Shown here piece by piece: positions 54,665 through 63,410 of a DNA stretch of 64,000 nucleotides (positions within the stretch are counted from its first letter, which is position 1; the number at the start of each line of letters is the position of its first letter). The stretch lies in contig UQNS01000009.1 in the NCBI GenBank assembly GCA_900542465.1, positions 1 to 64,000 of the forward strand, given 5' to 3'. The stretch comes from an uncultured Eubacteriales bacterium. Its GTDB lineage: Bacteria > Bacillota > Clostridia > Lachnospirales > Lachnospiraceae. The notes under the pieces are model-generated. The model did not search any database and was not told the origin of the DNA. It was given only the letters and a program-made list of their open reading frames with translations. The position numbers were made by a program, and so were the translations under genes.

Positions 54665-55027
54665 GGGGTAGTAAAGGTTTCGACAGGGGTCATGAAGGCG
54701 GAGAAGCTATCCGTAGGCGAAACGTAAACGCAATTTTAAAATAAACGCTGATGAAAAATTAGCAGCTGCCTAATTTAATTATTATGTAGCGAAAGCCGCT
54801 TTTTAGCGGCGGTCCGACCGGAGATTACCCGCGCTCTCCGGATCCGGGCCTCGTGATCGCGGGAAACGACAAAAGCAATGTCTTGTAGCTTTTGGGCGTA
54901 TTAACAAGGCTACCTTACCGGTCGGTGTTGAAGCCTGATCACGTAAGGGAAATTCAAAGCTCAACTATGATAGTAGAAGACCGACTGGATCGACTTTTGG
55001 ACACGAGTTCGACTCTCGTCTACTCCA
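54665..55027 (+). ncRNA. ssrA: Transfer-messenger RNA (tmRNA)
   Basis: The 5' end GGGGTAGTAAAGGTTTCGAC and the 3' T-arm GAGTTCGACTC then CTACTCC with discriminator A form the tRNA-like half (GGGGTAG/CTACTCC). No CCA is encoded. The tag reading frame is most likely GCT 54747 to TAA 54771, giving ADEKLAAA, in the context AAAC-GCT. The tag ends in LAAA, whereas most clostridial tags end in ALAA, but the last Ala-Ala recognised by ClpXP is kept. Pseudoknot-forming G/C-rich repeats follow (AGCCGC/GCGGCG). About 363 bases, typical length. Confidence 0.93.
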
Positions 55028-55030
55028 CTA

Positions 55031-55063
55031 AAAAAGAGGAAGATTTTTCTTCCTCTTTTTTTC
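55031..55063. terminator. Bidirectional terminator between tmRNA and the nuclease gene
   Basis: AAAAAGAGGAAGA (55031-55043) pairs with TCTTCCTCTTTTT (55048-55060) with a 4-base T loop and T residues on the + side; on the - strand it ends the gene at 55072. Confidence 0.92.
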
Positions 55064-55071
55064 TATATCAT

Positions 55072-55854
55072 TTATTGTTCGGAGCTGGCATGATTATCTC
55101 CGTTTGAATAATTTATTGTTACACCCGGCTGTACATTATAGGCAAATACGCAGAACTCGATCCCTCGTCCGCTATCTTCGATGGATCTGGCTTCCATAAG
55201 TACGCCTTCCGCCAGAAGATCGTCACCTTTAAAAATGGGAGTGACCCGGTATAATACATGGTTACCTGTTTCTTTTATATATCTGGCGATATTATTTTCA
55301 AAATTTTGCATACCATCAATATTCATATATCTGGTTCCGGTAATGAGGTTGTTCGGATTTGCATTCTCACCCGTCAGCTGATATCCGATCAGATGGCACC
55401 TGTTATAGAGGAATTGCTGGTCTATAAAACTGTATCTTACGGTATGCCACCCGCTTGGCTTTATCATACCTATACTTCCTCTCTTTTTATCAGGCATCAT
55501 ATCTGCACCTATACGGGCATAGGCGTAAGTGCATCTGCCAAGATGATCCAGATCACCATAATATGCAAATTTATCTGAGGATAGATCCTGAGCTGTAAAG
55601 AACGGTATATTGTTATTGACGGTTATAAACGCCTGCCCCTTATAGTCTGATGCGGAGAGGGTCTTTACCGCATCTGCGGAACTTGAAAAAACAGGTTTTT
55701 TCTCTTGCCTGAAATCATATGGAATGATGTTGTTTAAATTATGAGCGCTGGCATATCTTGATCCGCCAAAGGCCAGTCCTGCAATTATAAGTACTGCGGA
55801 TAAGAGTGTTCTAAAAGCGCTGGATTTTTTTCTTTTTCTGGATCTTCGGGCCAT
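55072..55854 (-). CDS. Membrane-anchored or secreted DNA/RNA non-specific endonuclease (EndA-like)
   Basis: A 260-residue nuclease on the minus strand. An N-terminal basic stretch (MARRSRKRKK) and hydrophobic helix (FRTLLSAVLIIAGLAFGG, residues ~14-31) anchor or export it. The beta-beta-alpha-metal core has LYNRCHLIGYQLTGE with His154 as general base and the metal Asn in NPNNLITGTRYMN. This is the EndA/DNA-entry nuclease type of streptococci, also found as extracellular DNases. Convergent with ssrA, it would degrade extracellular DNA, or nick incoming DNA if the cell is competent, which is inference. AGAAAGGA is upstream of ATG. Confidence 0.9.
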   Translation of the reverse strand: MARRSRKRKKSSAFRTLLSAVLIIAGLAFGGSRYASAHNLNNIIPYDFRQEKKPVFSSSADAVKTLSASDYKGQAFITVNNNIPFFTAQDLSSDKFAYYGDLDHLGRCTYAYARIGADMMPDKKRGSIGMIKPSGWHTVRYSFIDQQFLYNRCHLIGYQLTGENANPNNLITGTRYMNIDGMQNFENNIARYIKETGNHVLYRVTPIFKGDDLLAEGVLMEARSIEDSGRGIEFCVFAYNVQPGVTINYSNGDNHASSEQ

Positions 55855-55942
55855 TTTATAATGTATCCTTTCTTTCGCATGCGAACATTTATTCGATTAT
55901 AGCATAAAAATGCGGATAAGTGAGGATTTTATGCAAATTAGT

Positions 55943-55971
55943 TTGATTTTTTAAAGACTTATGTATAGAAT
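55943..55971 (+). promoter_or_regulatory. Promoter of glmS
   Basis: TTGATT (55943-55948), 17-base spacer, TAGAAT (55966-55971). The ~70-base leader shows no glmS ribozyme, although that riboswitch is common in Firmicutes. Confidence 0.6.
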
Positions 55972-56050
55972 TAAGAGAAAGTATTTTTATTTGGAAAATG
56001 GGCTAAGTGTCTATATTTATATATAATTTTTGAAAGGGTAACTAGGACAT

Positions 56051-57895
56051 ATGTGTGGAATTATTGGGTTTACAGGAGATAAAAAAGCAGAGGATATTTT
56101 GACCGATGCTTTGGCTTTGCTTGAATACAGAGGATATGACAGTGCCGGTATCGCACTTTCACTGGAAAACAGAGTAGAAATAATCAAAAAAGCCGGAAGG
56201 GTCTCAGATCTTAAGGAACTTATCAACGAGATCGAAAAAGATGAAAAAAGGCGAACCATACTTGATTCCACATGCGGTATTGGTCATACAAGGTGGGCTA
56301 CCCACGGTAAGGTGAGTGATAAGAATGCGCATCCGCACCAGGTCGGCGATGTAACCTTAGTTCATAACGGGATCATAGAAAATTTCAGGGAGCTTTCAGA
56401 AGAATACCATGTGAAAGATGCATTGATATCAGAAACAGATTCCGAGGCGGCAGCTGCTGTTATCAACCATTATTATCAGCTGACAAAGGACCCCGGCAAA
56501 TCGATCGTAAAGGCAGCTTCATGTTTTAAAGGAACATTTGCATTAGTTGTGCTTTTCAGTGATCACCCTGATGTCATTTATTCATATAGAAATGTTTCGC
56601 CGATAGTAGCTGCTTCATTTGATGGCGGAACAATGCTCGCTTCTGATGTGACTGCCCTTTGCCGTTTCACGAACAACTACTTTATAGTTCCTGAGTATCA
56701 TCTGCTTGAGCTCAGAAAAGACGGGTATAAGTTAACAGACATTGAAGGAAACGAAGTGGAACCTGAGATCCTTACCATGAACTGGGGAAAGAACAGTGCA
56801 GATAAGGGCGGATATCCTTTCTATATGGAAAAGGAGATCATGGAACAGCCGCAGGTAATTACCAACACTATTTCTCCGAGGATAAAGAACCATAAGGTCG
56901 ACTTTTCATGTGATAATATACCTGATGAATTATTCAAAAACTGTGACAGTATCTGCATCGTTGCCTGTGGTACAGCGATGCATGCGGGGCTCGTATTTCA
57001 AACACTGGCGATGAATAAGCTCAGTATTCCTGTTAATGTCTGGATGGCTTCAGAATTTATCTATTCAAATCCGGTGATCAATGAAAAAACGCTTGTGATC
57101 TCGGTATCCCAATCAGGTGAGACTATTGATACACTGGAAGCACTTAAATATGCGAAAGAATTTGGTGTGAAGACACTTTCTATCATCAATGTTCAGGGTT
57201 CTTCGATCGCTCAGGCAAGTGACTATGTGATCTATACAAATGCTGGACCTGAGATCGCGGTTGCTTCGACCAAGGCATATACCACGCAGTTGTCAGTTTT
57301 TTACCTGATCCTTGCCAAGATGGCGCATATTCGAAGGATCTGGGACGATAAAATGACTGAAGAGTTTCTGGATGAACTGGAGAGAGTTCCATTTGCGATC
57401 AGTGAGGTATTGAATAACAAGACTGAGATCCATAAAGTCGCAGGTTCTGTGCTTTCTGCAAAAGATCTCTTTATGATCGGAAGAGGGCTGGATTATTCGA
57501 TCTTACGAGAAGGAAGCCTTAAGCTGAAAGAAGTTTCTTATATTCATTCGGAGGCATATGCTTCAGGAGAACTTAAGCATGGTCCTATTGCGCTTATAGC
57601 AGAAGGAGTTCCTGTTGTTGCTATTCTTACACAGGAAGATCTTTTCTCCAAAGAGATCTCTAATATTCAAGAAGTTAAATCCAGAGGCGCAGATATAGTC
57701 CTCTTTATAGAAGAAACACTGGTATCAAGTGCTATCGATGGATTTAAGTATGTTAAATTACCTGAAATGATGGATGAGCTTATGCCGTTTCCTGCTTCTG
57801 TTGCCTTACAATTACTCGCATACTTTGTCTCAAGTGATAAAGGACTTGATGTTGATAAACCAAGAAACTTAGCAAAGGTCGTTACTGTAGAATAA
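56051..57895 (+). CDS. glmS: Glutamine-fructose-6-phosphate aminotransferase (isomerizing)
   Basis: A 614-residue GlmS that makes glucosamine 6-phosphate for peptidoglycan. The N-terminal nucleophile follows Met as Cys2 (MCGIIGFTG); GHTRWATHGKVSDKNAHPH and LVHNGIIENF are from the glutaminase domain, and the two SIS domains show VACGTAMHAG, SVSQSGETIDTLEA and FMIGRGLDYSILREGSLKLKE (seen in parts). The C-terminus ends KPRNLAKVVTVE. GGGTAACTAGGACAT precedes the ATG. It is followed by a response regulator after 36 bases, possibly on the same transcript. Confidence 0.97.
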   Translation: MCGIIGFTGDKKAEDILTDALALLEYRGYDSAGIALSLENRVEIIKKAGRVSDLKELINEIEKDEKRRTILDSTCGIGHTRWATHGKVSDKNAHPHQVGDVTLVHNGIIENFRELSEEYHVKDALISETDSEAAAAVINHYYQLTKDPGKSIVKAASCFKGTFALVVLFSDHPDVIYSYRNVSPIVAASFDGGTMLASDVTALCRFTNNYFIVPEYHLLELRKDGYKLTDIEGNEVEPEILTMNWGKNSADKGGYPFYMEKEIMEQPQVITNTISPRIKNHKVDFSCDNIPDELFKNCDSICIVACGTAMHAGLVFQTLAMNKLSIPVNVWMASEFIYSNPVINEKTLVISVSQSGETIDTLEALKYAKEFGVKTLSIINVQGSSIAQASDYVIYTNAGPEIAVASTKAYTTQLSVFYLILAKMAHIRRIWDDKMTEEFLDELERVPFAISEVLNNKTEIHKVAGSVLSAKDLFMIGRGLDYSILREGSLKLKEVSYIHSEAYASGELKHGPIALIAEGVPVVAILTQEDLFSKEISNIQEVKSRGADIVLFIEETLVSSAIDGFKYVKLPEMMDELMPFPASVALQLLAYFVSSDKGLDVDKPRNLAKVVTVE

Positions 57896-57931
57896 TGAGA
57901 GTTCTACATCCATTTTATGGAGGTATTATTG

Positions 57932-58618
57932 GTGGATAATTACAAAATTTTGATTGCTGAAGATGAAAGTCGTATGAGAAAACTGATCAAAGATTTCCTT
58001 GTAAGAGATGGTTATTATGTAGTTGAAGCCGGTGACGGAGCCGAGGCCCTGTCCATTTTTAAAGAATCTTCAGATATTTCTCTGGTTATTCTGGATGTCA
58101 TGATGCCAAATTTGAATGGTATAGACGTATGCCAGGAGATCAGGACGATATCAAGTGTTCCGATCATTATGCTTACCGCTAAGGATTCTGAATCCGATGA
58201 GCTTGATAGTTTCGACAGTGGAGCAGATGAGTTCATATCAAAACCTTTTTCGCCTAAGATCCTTATGGCAAGGATAGCCGCATTGCTCAGAAGATCTTAC
58301 GGCGAAGAGGAATCTGTAACTACAACTAATGCCGGCGGTATCATAATCAATCTGGAAGCGCATACTGTAACAATCGAAGGTAAGTCTGTAGATCTGAGTT
58401 ATAAAGAGTTTGAATTATTATCATTCTTTATCGAGAATGAAGGAATTGCGCTATCTCGTGAAAAAATATTAAATAATGTATGGAATTATGATTACTATGG
58501 AGATGCAAGAACCATTGATACTCATGTGAAAAAACTAAGACAGAAGCTTGGAGAAAAAGGTTCATACATTAAGACGATATGGGGAATAGGATATAAATTT
58601 GAACCCGCTGTTGAATAA
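57932..58618 (+). CDS. OmpR-family response regulator
   Basis: A 228-residue response regulator: receiver domain with ILIAEDESRMRKLIKDFL, phospho-acceptor Asp in LVILDVMMPNLNGIDV, and ITMLTAKD-type switch (IIMLTAKDSESDELD), followed by a winged-helix DNA-binding domain (LSYKEFELLSFFIENEGIALS, DTHVKKLRQKLG). GTG 57932 is preferred with GGAGG eight bases upstream; the ATG at 57917 lies within that site. The kinase starts 10 bases after its stop. Regulon unknown; glmS upstream may be coupled to it. Confidence 0.95.
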   Translation: MDNYKILIAEDESRMRKLIKDFLVRDGYYVVEAGDGAEALSIFKESSDISLVILDVMMPNLNGIDVCQEIRTISSVPIIMLTAKDSESDELDSFDSGADEFISKPFSPKILMARIAALLRRSYGEEESVTTTNAGGIIINLEAHTVTIEGKSVDLSYKEFELLSFFIENEGIALSREKILNNVWNYDYYGDARTIDTHVKKLRQKLGEKGSYIKTIWGIGYKFEPAVE

Positions 58619-58628
58619 AGGTCTTTTA

Positions 58629-60218
58629 ATGAATAAAAAAACTTCCGGTGTAAAGAGTCCTATAAAAATCCGGTTCATGATCGGATTCGTGATCCTTATC
58701 GGCATCCTTATCGCGACAATGCTCATATTCAACAATTTTTTTGCAGAGAAGTTCTTTCTTTCAGAAAAACAGAAAAATATGAGTACTACCTATTCTCAGA
58801 TAAGCAACATTCTTGAGAAAAGTAAGAAAGGTAATATTTCGGAAAACGATCTGTATAACAAGCTTGATATCGTTACGTCGTCACATGAAGTAAATGCGCT
58901 GATAGTGGATTCATCGTGGAGAACAGTTTATACCAACGTACATGCAGAGTCATCGATGATCGAACGTCTGAAAGAAATTCTTTTATTCGGACATAACATC
59001 GATGAAAAAATAAATAACTTACAATATAGCGTACCGAATTATTTCAGCAAGAATGATTTTTCTATATCAGGAATATATAAAGTGCTGGAGAAAACGGATA
59101 ACTACGTCATACAGACCCTGTATGATGAAAAAGTCGGTGATACGGTATTTGAATTACTTGGAAGGCTTCCCGAAAACAGACAGATCATTCTGAGGTTTGC
59201 TGTAGCCAGTATAAGTGATAATATCGTAACAATGAATAAAATAATCAATGTGTTAGGTATTATCTTATTTTTCGTAGCTGTTATCGGTGCCTTTATTTTT
59301 TCAACGGTCATTACCAAGCCTATTACAAAGTTGTCCAGCGTGGCGAGTAAAATGAAAAATCTGGAATTTGATGCCAGATATGAGGATAATGATAAAAGTG
59401 AGATCGGACTATTGGGACAGACTCTTAATGAACTATCCACCGAGCTGGATTCTACTATTGGCCGGCTGAAGTCTGCTAATCTGGATCTGCAAAGAGATAT
59501 TGAACTTAAGGAAAAAGCAGAAGCTATGCAAAAGGAATTCCTTTCGGACGTATCTCATGAATTAAAAACTCCTATTGCTTTAATTCAAGGATACGCAGAG
59601 GCTTTGAAAGAAGGACTTGCAACCGATCCTGAAAGCACCAATGAGTATTGTCAGATAATCATCGAAGAAGCAGGAAAAATGAATATAATGGTAAGGCAGT
59701 TATTGTCATTGAGCCAGATGGAGAGCGGTAAGCAATCGCTGGATATTCAACGCTTCTGCATTAGTGATATGATCAGCGCAATAATTACAAATAATAGTAT
59801 TACAAGCAACAGAAAAGGGATCAGCATTGAATTTTTGGATAAAGATAAGAGTATCGGCGTATGGGGATACAAGCTGAGGATCGAGCAGGTAGTTACTAAT
59901 TTTATAACCAATGCTATCAACTACTGTGAAAATGAGATGCACATAAAAATTTGGTACGAATACCTTGACAATGAACTTAAGGTCCACATCTGGAATTCAG
60001 GAAATGGGATTCCGGAGGATCAGATAGGAAATATCTGGAATAAATTCTTCAAGGTCGATAAATCCAGGACAGATGCAGGAAACGGAATAGGACTTTCTAT
60101 AGTGAAAGCTATTTTAGATGCTCATAATAAAGAGTGCGGTGTCCAAAACACTGACGGAGGCATAGATTTCTGGTTTACTCTTGATACCGACAGTAATAAT
60201 TCAGGGAGTAACTGTTAA
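58629..60218 (+). CDS. Sensor histidine kinase
   Basis: A 529-residue kinase paired with the upstream regulator. Two membrane helices (about 16-36 and 205-228) enclose an extracellular sensor domain of ~165 residues without a recognised ligand motif. A HAMP linker follows, then HisKA with the phosphorylated His in DVSHELKTPIALIQGYAEAL, and the HATPase with NFITNAINYC (N box), NSGNGIPEDQI (G1) and GNGIGLSIVKAIL (G2). ATG 58629 has AAAGGT upstream. It is coupled to the next gene (TAATG). Confidence 0.95.
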   Translation: MNKKTSGVKSPIKIRFMIGFVILIGILIATMLIFNNFFAEKFFLSEKQKNMSTTYSQISNILEKSKKGNISENDLYNKLDIVTSSHEVNALIVDSSWRTVYTNVHAESSMIERLKEILLFGHNIDEKINNLQYSVPNYFSKNDFSISGIYKVLEKTDNYVIQTLYDEKVGDTVFELLGRLPENRQIILRFAVASISDNIVTMNKIINVLGIILFFVAVIGAFIFSTVITKPITKLSSVASKMKNLEFDARYEDNDKSEIGLLGQTLNELSTELDSTIGRLKSANLDLQRDIELKEKAEAMQKEFLSDVSHELKTPIALIQGYAEALKEGLATDPESTNEYCQIIIEEAGKMNIMVRQLLSLSQMESGKQSLDIQRFCISDMISAIITNNSITSNRKGISIEFLDKDKSIGVWGYKLRIEQVVTNFITNAINYCENEMHIKIWYEYLDNELKVHIWNSGNGIPEDQIGNIWNKFFKVDKSRTDAGNGIGLSIVKAILDAHNKECGVQNTDGGIDFWFTLDTDSNNSGSNC

Positions 60219-60664
60219 TGATTAAGTATGTGATTAATGATATTGACCCGAAAGAATATATTTACCTGAGAGAAAGGGCGAATTTCCACAGTTTTAGCCT
60301 GGAACAGGCTGAGAGGGCGTTAAAAAACAGTTTAAGAGTCATCGTAGCTAAAGATGAAGATAAGTGTGTTGGAATGGGCCGGATAGTTGGTGATGGAGCG
60401 GTAATATGTTATCTGCAGGATATTATCGTGGATCCTGATTATCACGGCAATAAGATAGGCGAGACTGTTATAAGAGATCTTTTAAATTATATTTATGAGA
60501 TAACCGTACCTGAAACAACAATGATGATAGGATTGATGAGTGTTCACGGAACTGAAGGTTTTTATAACAAAATGGGCTTTATACAAAGGCCTTCCGGCAG
60601 ATTTGGAAATGGATTTTCACGTTATATAAGAAAAGATAAGGACGGAACTATTCATGAAGGATAA
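60218..60664 (+). CDS. GNAT-family N-acetyltransferase
   Basis: A 148-residue GNAT protein. Acetyl-CoA-binding segment IIVDPDYHGNKIGETVIRDLL and the C-terminal GLMSVHGTEGFYNKMGFIQRP match the fold. Substrate unknown. The ATG overlaps the kinase stop (TAATG), and its end overlaps the next gene by 11 bases, so it is part of the same operon. GGGAGTAACTGTTA supplies a weak ribosome site, consistent with coupling. Confidence 0.88.
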   Translation: MIKYVINDIDPKEYIYLRERANFHSFSLEQAERALKNSLRVIVAKDEDKCVGMGRIVGDGAVICYLQDIIVDPDYHGNKIGETVIRDLLNYIYEITVPETTMMIGLMSVHGTEGFYNKMGFIQRPSGRFGNGFSRYIRKDKDGTIHEG

Positions 60665-61433
60665 ACAGACTTTAATTTTAGAAAAGCTTGAGGAGATAGT
60701 TAATATAGCCAAGAAAAATAATATGGCTATAGACGAGAATACGATCAAAGAGGTTTTTGCCGATGTTGAACTGGATAATAATCAACTTTCAATGATAGAA
60801 GATTATATGGTGTCCAGAGCTATCACAGTTGGAGACAGAACACCGGAAGACCCGGCTCTTGCCGTTGCTCCTGATACTGAGCTTGTAGGCCAGATATCAA
60901 CAGATCTTTTATATTATGCTAATGAGGAAGATGATATGCTTCTTGAAGATCTGCTGACACACTTGCTCGCCGAGGCGGAAGAATGGATAATTCCATATGA
61001 GAAAAAAGGGGTGATAAAGGAAGACCTGATCCAGGAATGTGCACTTATATTATCGGAATATATTCTTGGCAGAGAATTTCTTGCTCAGGGAGATCTCGTG
61101 CTTCAGGAATGTGATTCGGATAAGTTGGATGAACTGGCAGATTCCATAATAAGGACATCTTTGGAAAAGTGCAGGGCTGTTATGGAAAAAATGACTCAGG
61201 AATCTGATGATTTTAAAAAGACGGCGTCTGTCGTCGTGGATCAGGTCAATCACGTAAATGATTCTGCTATTTCATATAAGGAAGAGTACGGAATTAAGCC
61301 GACCCCCGAAGAACTCGCTAAATACCTGGATGTAACTGAGGATTATATCCTTGACACTATGCAGATGTCAGGATATCTGATTGAAACGATAGATTTTGAT
61401 ACCCCGATAAATAACGTTAAAGAGATAAAGTAA
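60654..61433 (+). CDS. Degenerate sigma-70-like protein
   Basis: A 259-residue acidic protein that looks like a broken or specialised sigma factor. Residues 1-55 resemble sigma region 1.1 (LILEKLEEIVNIAKKNNMAID), residues ~105-140 resemble a weak region 2 (GVIKEDLIQECALILSEYIL), and residues ~216-250 resemble region 3 (PTPEELAKYLDVTEDYILDT). I see no region 2.4 or region 4 needed for promoter recognition. It may be an anti-sigma, decoy or other RNA polymerase-binding protein; that is inference. It overlaps the GNAT gene by 11 bases and is followed by yihY after 15, so it lies in one unit with the two-component genes. Confidence 0.65.
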   Translation: MKDKQTLILEKLEEIVNIAKKNNMAIDENTIKEVFADVELDNNQLSMIEDYMVSRAITVGDRTPEDPALAVAPDTELVGQISTDLLYYANEEDDMLLEDLLTHLLAEAEEWIIPYEKKGVIKEDLIQECALILSEYILGREFLAQGDLVLQECDSDKLDELADSIIRTSLEKCRAVMEKMTQESDDFKKTASVVVDQVNHVNDSAISYKEEYGIKPTPEELAKYLDVTEDYILDTMQMSGYLIETIDFDTPINNVKEIK

Positions 61434-61448
61434 AAACATGAGGTTGCT

Positions 61449-62360
61449 ATGTCTAAATACGGACCAAGAATCAGAAAAATGACAAATAAGTTTCTTGAGG
61501 ATAACTGTATTTATTATGCGGCATCCTCATGTTTTTTTACTATTGTAACTTTATTACCTTTTCTTTTGGTATTTCTGAACATCATAAGATTATTCCCGGT
61601 GCAGATAGAGGTATATATGAACGTTATGAAGGAGAGTATGCCTGCACAGATATATTCCCTTTTTGATGGTCTTATAAATGATGTTTATTCGAGGCCGTCC
61701 GTAACTATTACTGTTTCCACAGTATTTACTATATATGCCGCAGGACAGGGATTTATGGCTATAATGCAGGCTATCGACAAGATATATAAGATCAAGACTC
61801 AGCGTACATGGGCTTTAAAACGTCTTAAATCAACAGCCTACACATTATTGGTAATGATCATAATAGTAGCATTGGTCGGTATGTATATTTATGGAAGTAC
61901 GATAGCTGCGACCATTGAACCGGTGTATCCTATGCTGGCTATGATACTCAGGCACATAGTTTTCAGGAAGTACCTTATAATGCCGATCATACTTCTTATC
62001 CTTTTTACTGCTATGTACATGTATGTGCCTAACCAGAGAGGGCAGTTCTGGGAACAGCTTCCGGGTGCTGTAGTGGCCACCTTTGGAGCAATGCTTTTTT
62101 CCTTCATTTATTCTATGCTGGTATCTCATTCTCCCCAGTTTGATTATATGTATGGCTCGATCTCCAATATTATATTTGCCCTTTTTTGGTTATATGGCTT
62201 CTTTATAATCATATTCTTTGGAGCAGAATTCAATATGTACATAAAGTATGGGTGGATAGTTTTACCGAAATGGATGAGAATTTCTCAGAGACCTCTCGTG
62301 CAGAAGATCACAAGAGCGATACAGTTTAAAAGATCTAAGAAAAAAAAGACAAAAAAATAA
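61449..62360 (+). CDS. yihY: YihY/BrkB family inner membrane protein
   Basis: A 303-residue membrane protein of the YihY (RbN) family, with about six helices. YYAASSCFFTIVTLLPFLLV, TVFTIYAAGQGFMAIMQAIDK, PNQRGQFWEQLPGAVVATF and GSISNIIFALFWLYGFFIIIFFGAEFN (in parts) are family-typical. The members were once called ribonuclease BN; their transport or envelope role is not settled. The C-terminus is a basic tail (RAIQFKRSKKKKTKK) whose A-rich codons double as the T-tract of the minus-strand 6S RNA gene. It follows the sigma-like gene after 15 bases. Confidence 0.93.
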   Translation: MSKYGPRIRKMTNKFLEDNCIYYAASSCFFTIVTLLPFLLVFLNIIRLFPVQIEVYMNVMKESMPAQIYSLFDGLINDVYSRPSVTITVSTVFTIYAAGQGFMAIMQAIDKIYKIKTQRTWALKRLKSTAYTLLVMIIIVALVGMYIYGSTIAATIEPVYPMLAMILRHIVFRKYLIMPIILLILFTAMYMYVPNQRGQFWEQLPGAVVATFGAMLFSFIYSMLVSHSPQFDYMYGSISNIIFALFWLYGFFIIIFFGAEFNMYIKYGWIVLPKWMRISQRPLVQKITRAIQFKRSKKKKTKK

Positions 62361-62531
62361 CCCGAGATGCCGTTGCCCGCAGTTATGACTCCCGGCATCA
62401 GGCCAGGTGGGTCTCCGCATATATCATCGCAGCCTTCCACCTTAAAGAGGCATGGCTTTAAAGTATAGTATAGGAATCCCAAATCAAAATTGTCGGATCA
62501 AATTACACGAACTGGCGAACATCCCAGATTC
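62357..62531 (-). ncRNA. ssrS: 6S RNA (RNA polymerase-binding regulatory RNA)
   Basis: On the minus strand, the 5' arm contains CTGGGATGTTCGCCAG and the 3' arm ACTGCGGGCAACGGCATCTC, which closely resemble the conserved ends of E. coli 6S RNA (CTGAGATGTTCGC and CTGCGGCGGCATCTCGG). The arms pair to make the closing stem, and internal helices are seen: GATGCCGGGAGTC and AGGTGGAAGG with CCCACCTGG. A long bulged rod of ~175 bases with a promoter-like open region is typical. The RNA ends in TTATTTTTTT in the lysine codons of yihY. 6S RNA sequesters sigma-A RNA polymerase in stationary phase. The exact 5' end is inferred from the promoter. Confidence 0.85.
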
Positions 62532-62537
62532 GCTATT

Positions 62538-62566
62538 ATTATACTATGAAGACTCCGGGCTAACAA
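62538..62566 (-). promoter_or_regulatory. Promoter of the 6S RNA gene
   Basis: On the minus strand TTGTTA (62566-62561), 17-base spacer, TATAAT (62543-62538). This gives a start near 62531, at the expected 5' end of the 6S RNA. Confidence 0.75.
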
Positions 62567-62599
62567 TTAATAAATTAAGGAATTTGATAAAATTTTATT

Positions 62600-63385
62600 A
62601 TGAGTTTAAATATTAAACTAGAAGCCTTTGAAGGGCCAATGGATCTCCTGCTTCATCTTATAGAAAAAAACAAGCTGGATATATACTATATTCCGATTGC
62701 TCAGATCACTGACCAATACCTGGAGTATGTAAGACAAATGGCAGTATCTGACCTTGATCTTGCCAGTGAATTTCTTGTTATGGCGGCAGAACTTCTCATG
62801 ATCAAGTCCAAAATGCTTCTTCCTAGACCTGAGGAGGACGAAGATGAGGAAGTTGTAATGCTTAAGCAGGAACTCACCGCTAAACTCCTGGAATTAAAGA
62901 TGTTTAAATATATAGCCTCTGAACTTAACGGCTTCGGCCTGGAAGGACAGATGCGTTTTTATGGAACGCCCTCTGTTCCGGCCAATATAATGAGATTCAG
63001 ACCTAAGCCGGATCTGGAAAAACTTTTATCAAGATTTACTTCTTCAGATATCCTCAGATCTTACAGGGATGTATGCAGAAGAGCGGCTGAGCGTATAGAT
63101 CCCATAAGAAGTGGATTTAATGCAATAGAAGCAGAAAAAATAGATGTTAATGCAAGAGTATCTGACATAAAAACGCTATTGCATGAAAACAAAAAACTAA
63201 ACTTCAAAAAGCTCCTGCCGGAGGGTTCTGGAAAACTGTCAGAAATAGTAACCTTTTTGGTTTTGCTTGAATTGATAAAGACGGGTTATGTGGACGCAGT
63301 ACAGGAATCACCGATCGATGATATACAGATAACTGTCTTAAAAGATCCCGAAAGCTTCGGACAGTCAGGAGAGTTTTTTCAGTAA
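62600..63385 (+). CDS. scpA: Segregation and condensation protein A
   Basis: A 261-residue kleisin that bridges the SMC heads with ScpB. N-terminal LEAFEGPMDLLLHLIEKNKLDIYYIPIAQITDQYLEY is the classical ScpA start (in parts), then LASEFLVMAAELLMIKSKMLLPRP, an acidic linker, and the C-terminal winged helix (SEIVTFLVLLELIKTGYVDAV). No good ribosome site is seen: AAGG lies ~19 bases before ATG 62600, which is unusual. scpB follows 25 bases later. Confidence 0.96.
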   Translation: MSLNIKLEAFEGPMDLLLHLIEKNKLDIYYIPIAQITDQYLEYVRQMAVSDLDLASEFLVMAAELLMIKSKMLLPRPEEDEDEEVVMLKQELTAKLLELKMFKYIASELNGFGLEGQMRFYGTPSVPANIMRFRPKPDLEKLLSRFTSSDILRSYRDVCRRAAERIDPIRSGFNAIEAEKIDVNARVSDIKTLLHENKKLNFKKLLPEGSGKLSEIVTFLVLLELIKTGYVDAVQESPIDDIQITVLKDPESFGQSGEFFQ

Positions 63386-63410
63386 GCTTATTTTGTTTTA
63401 GAGGATATAA

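Noticed and set aside
55860..56050. glmS ribozyme
   Set aside because: No catalytic core sequence or pseudoknot pattern was recognised.
62285..62482. Small minus-strand protein across the yihY end and the 6S region
   Set aside because: The region is better explained as 6S RNA, and the peptide has no motif.
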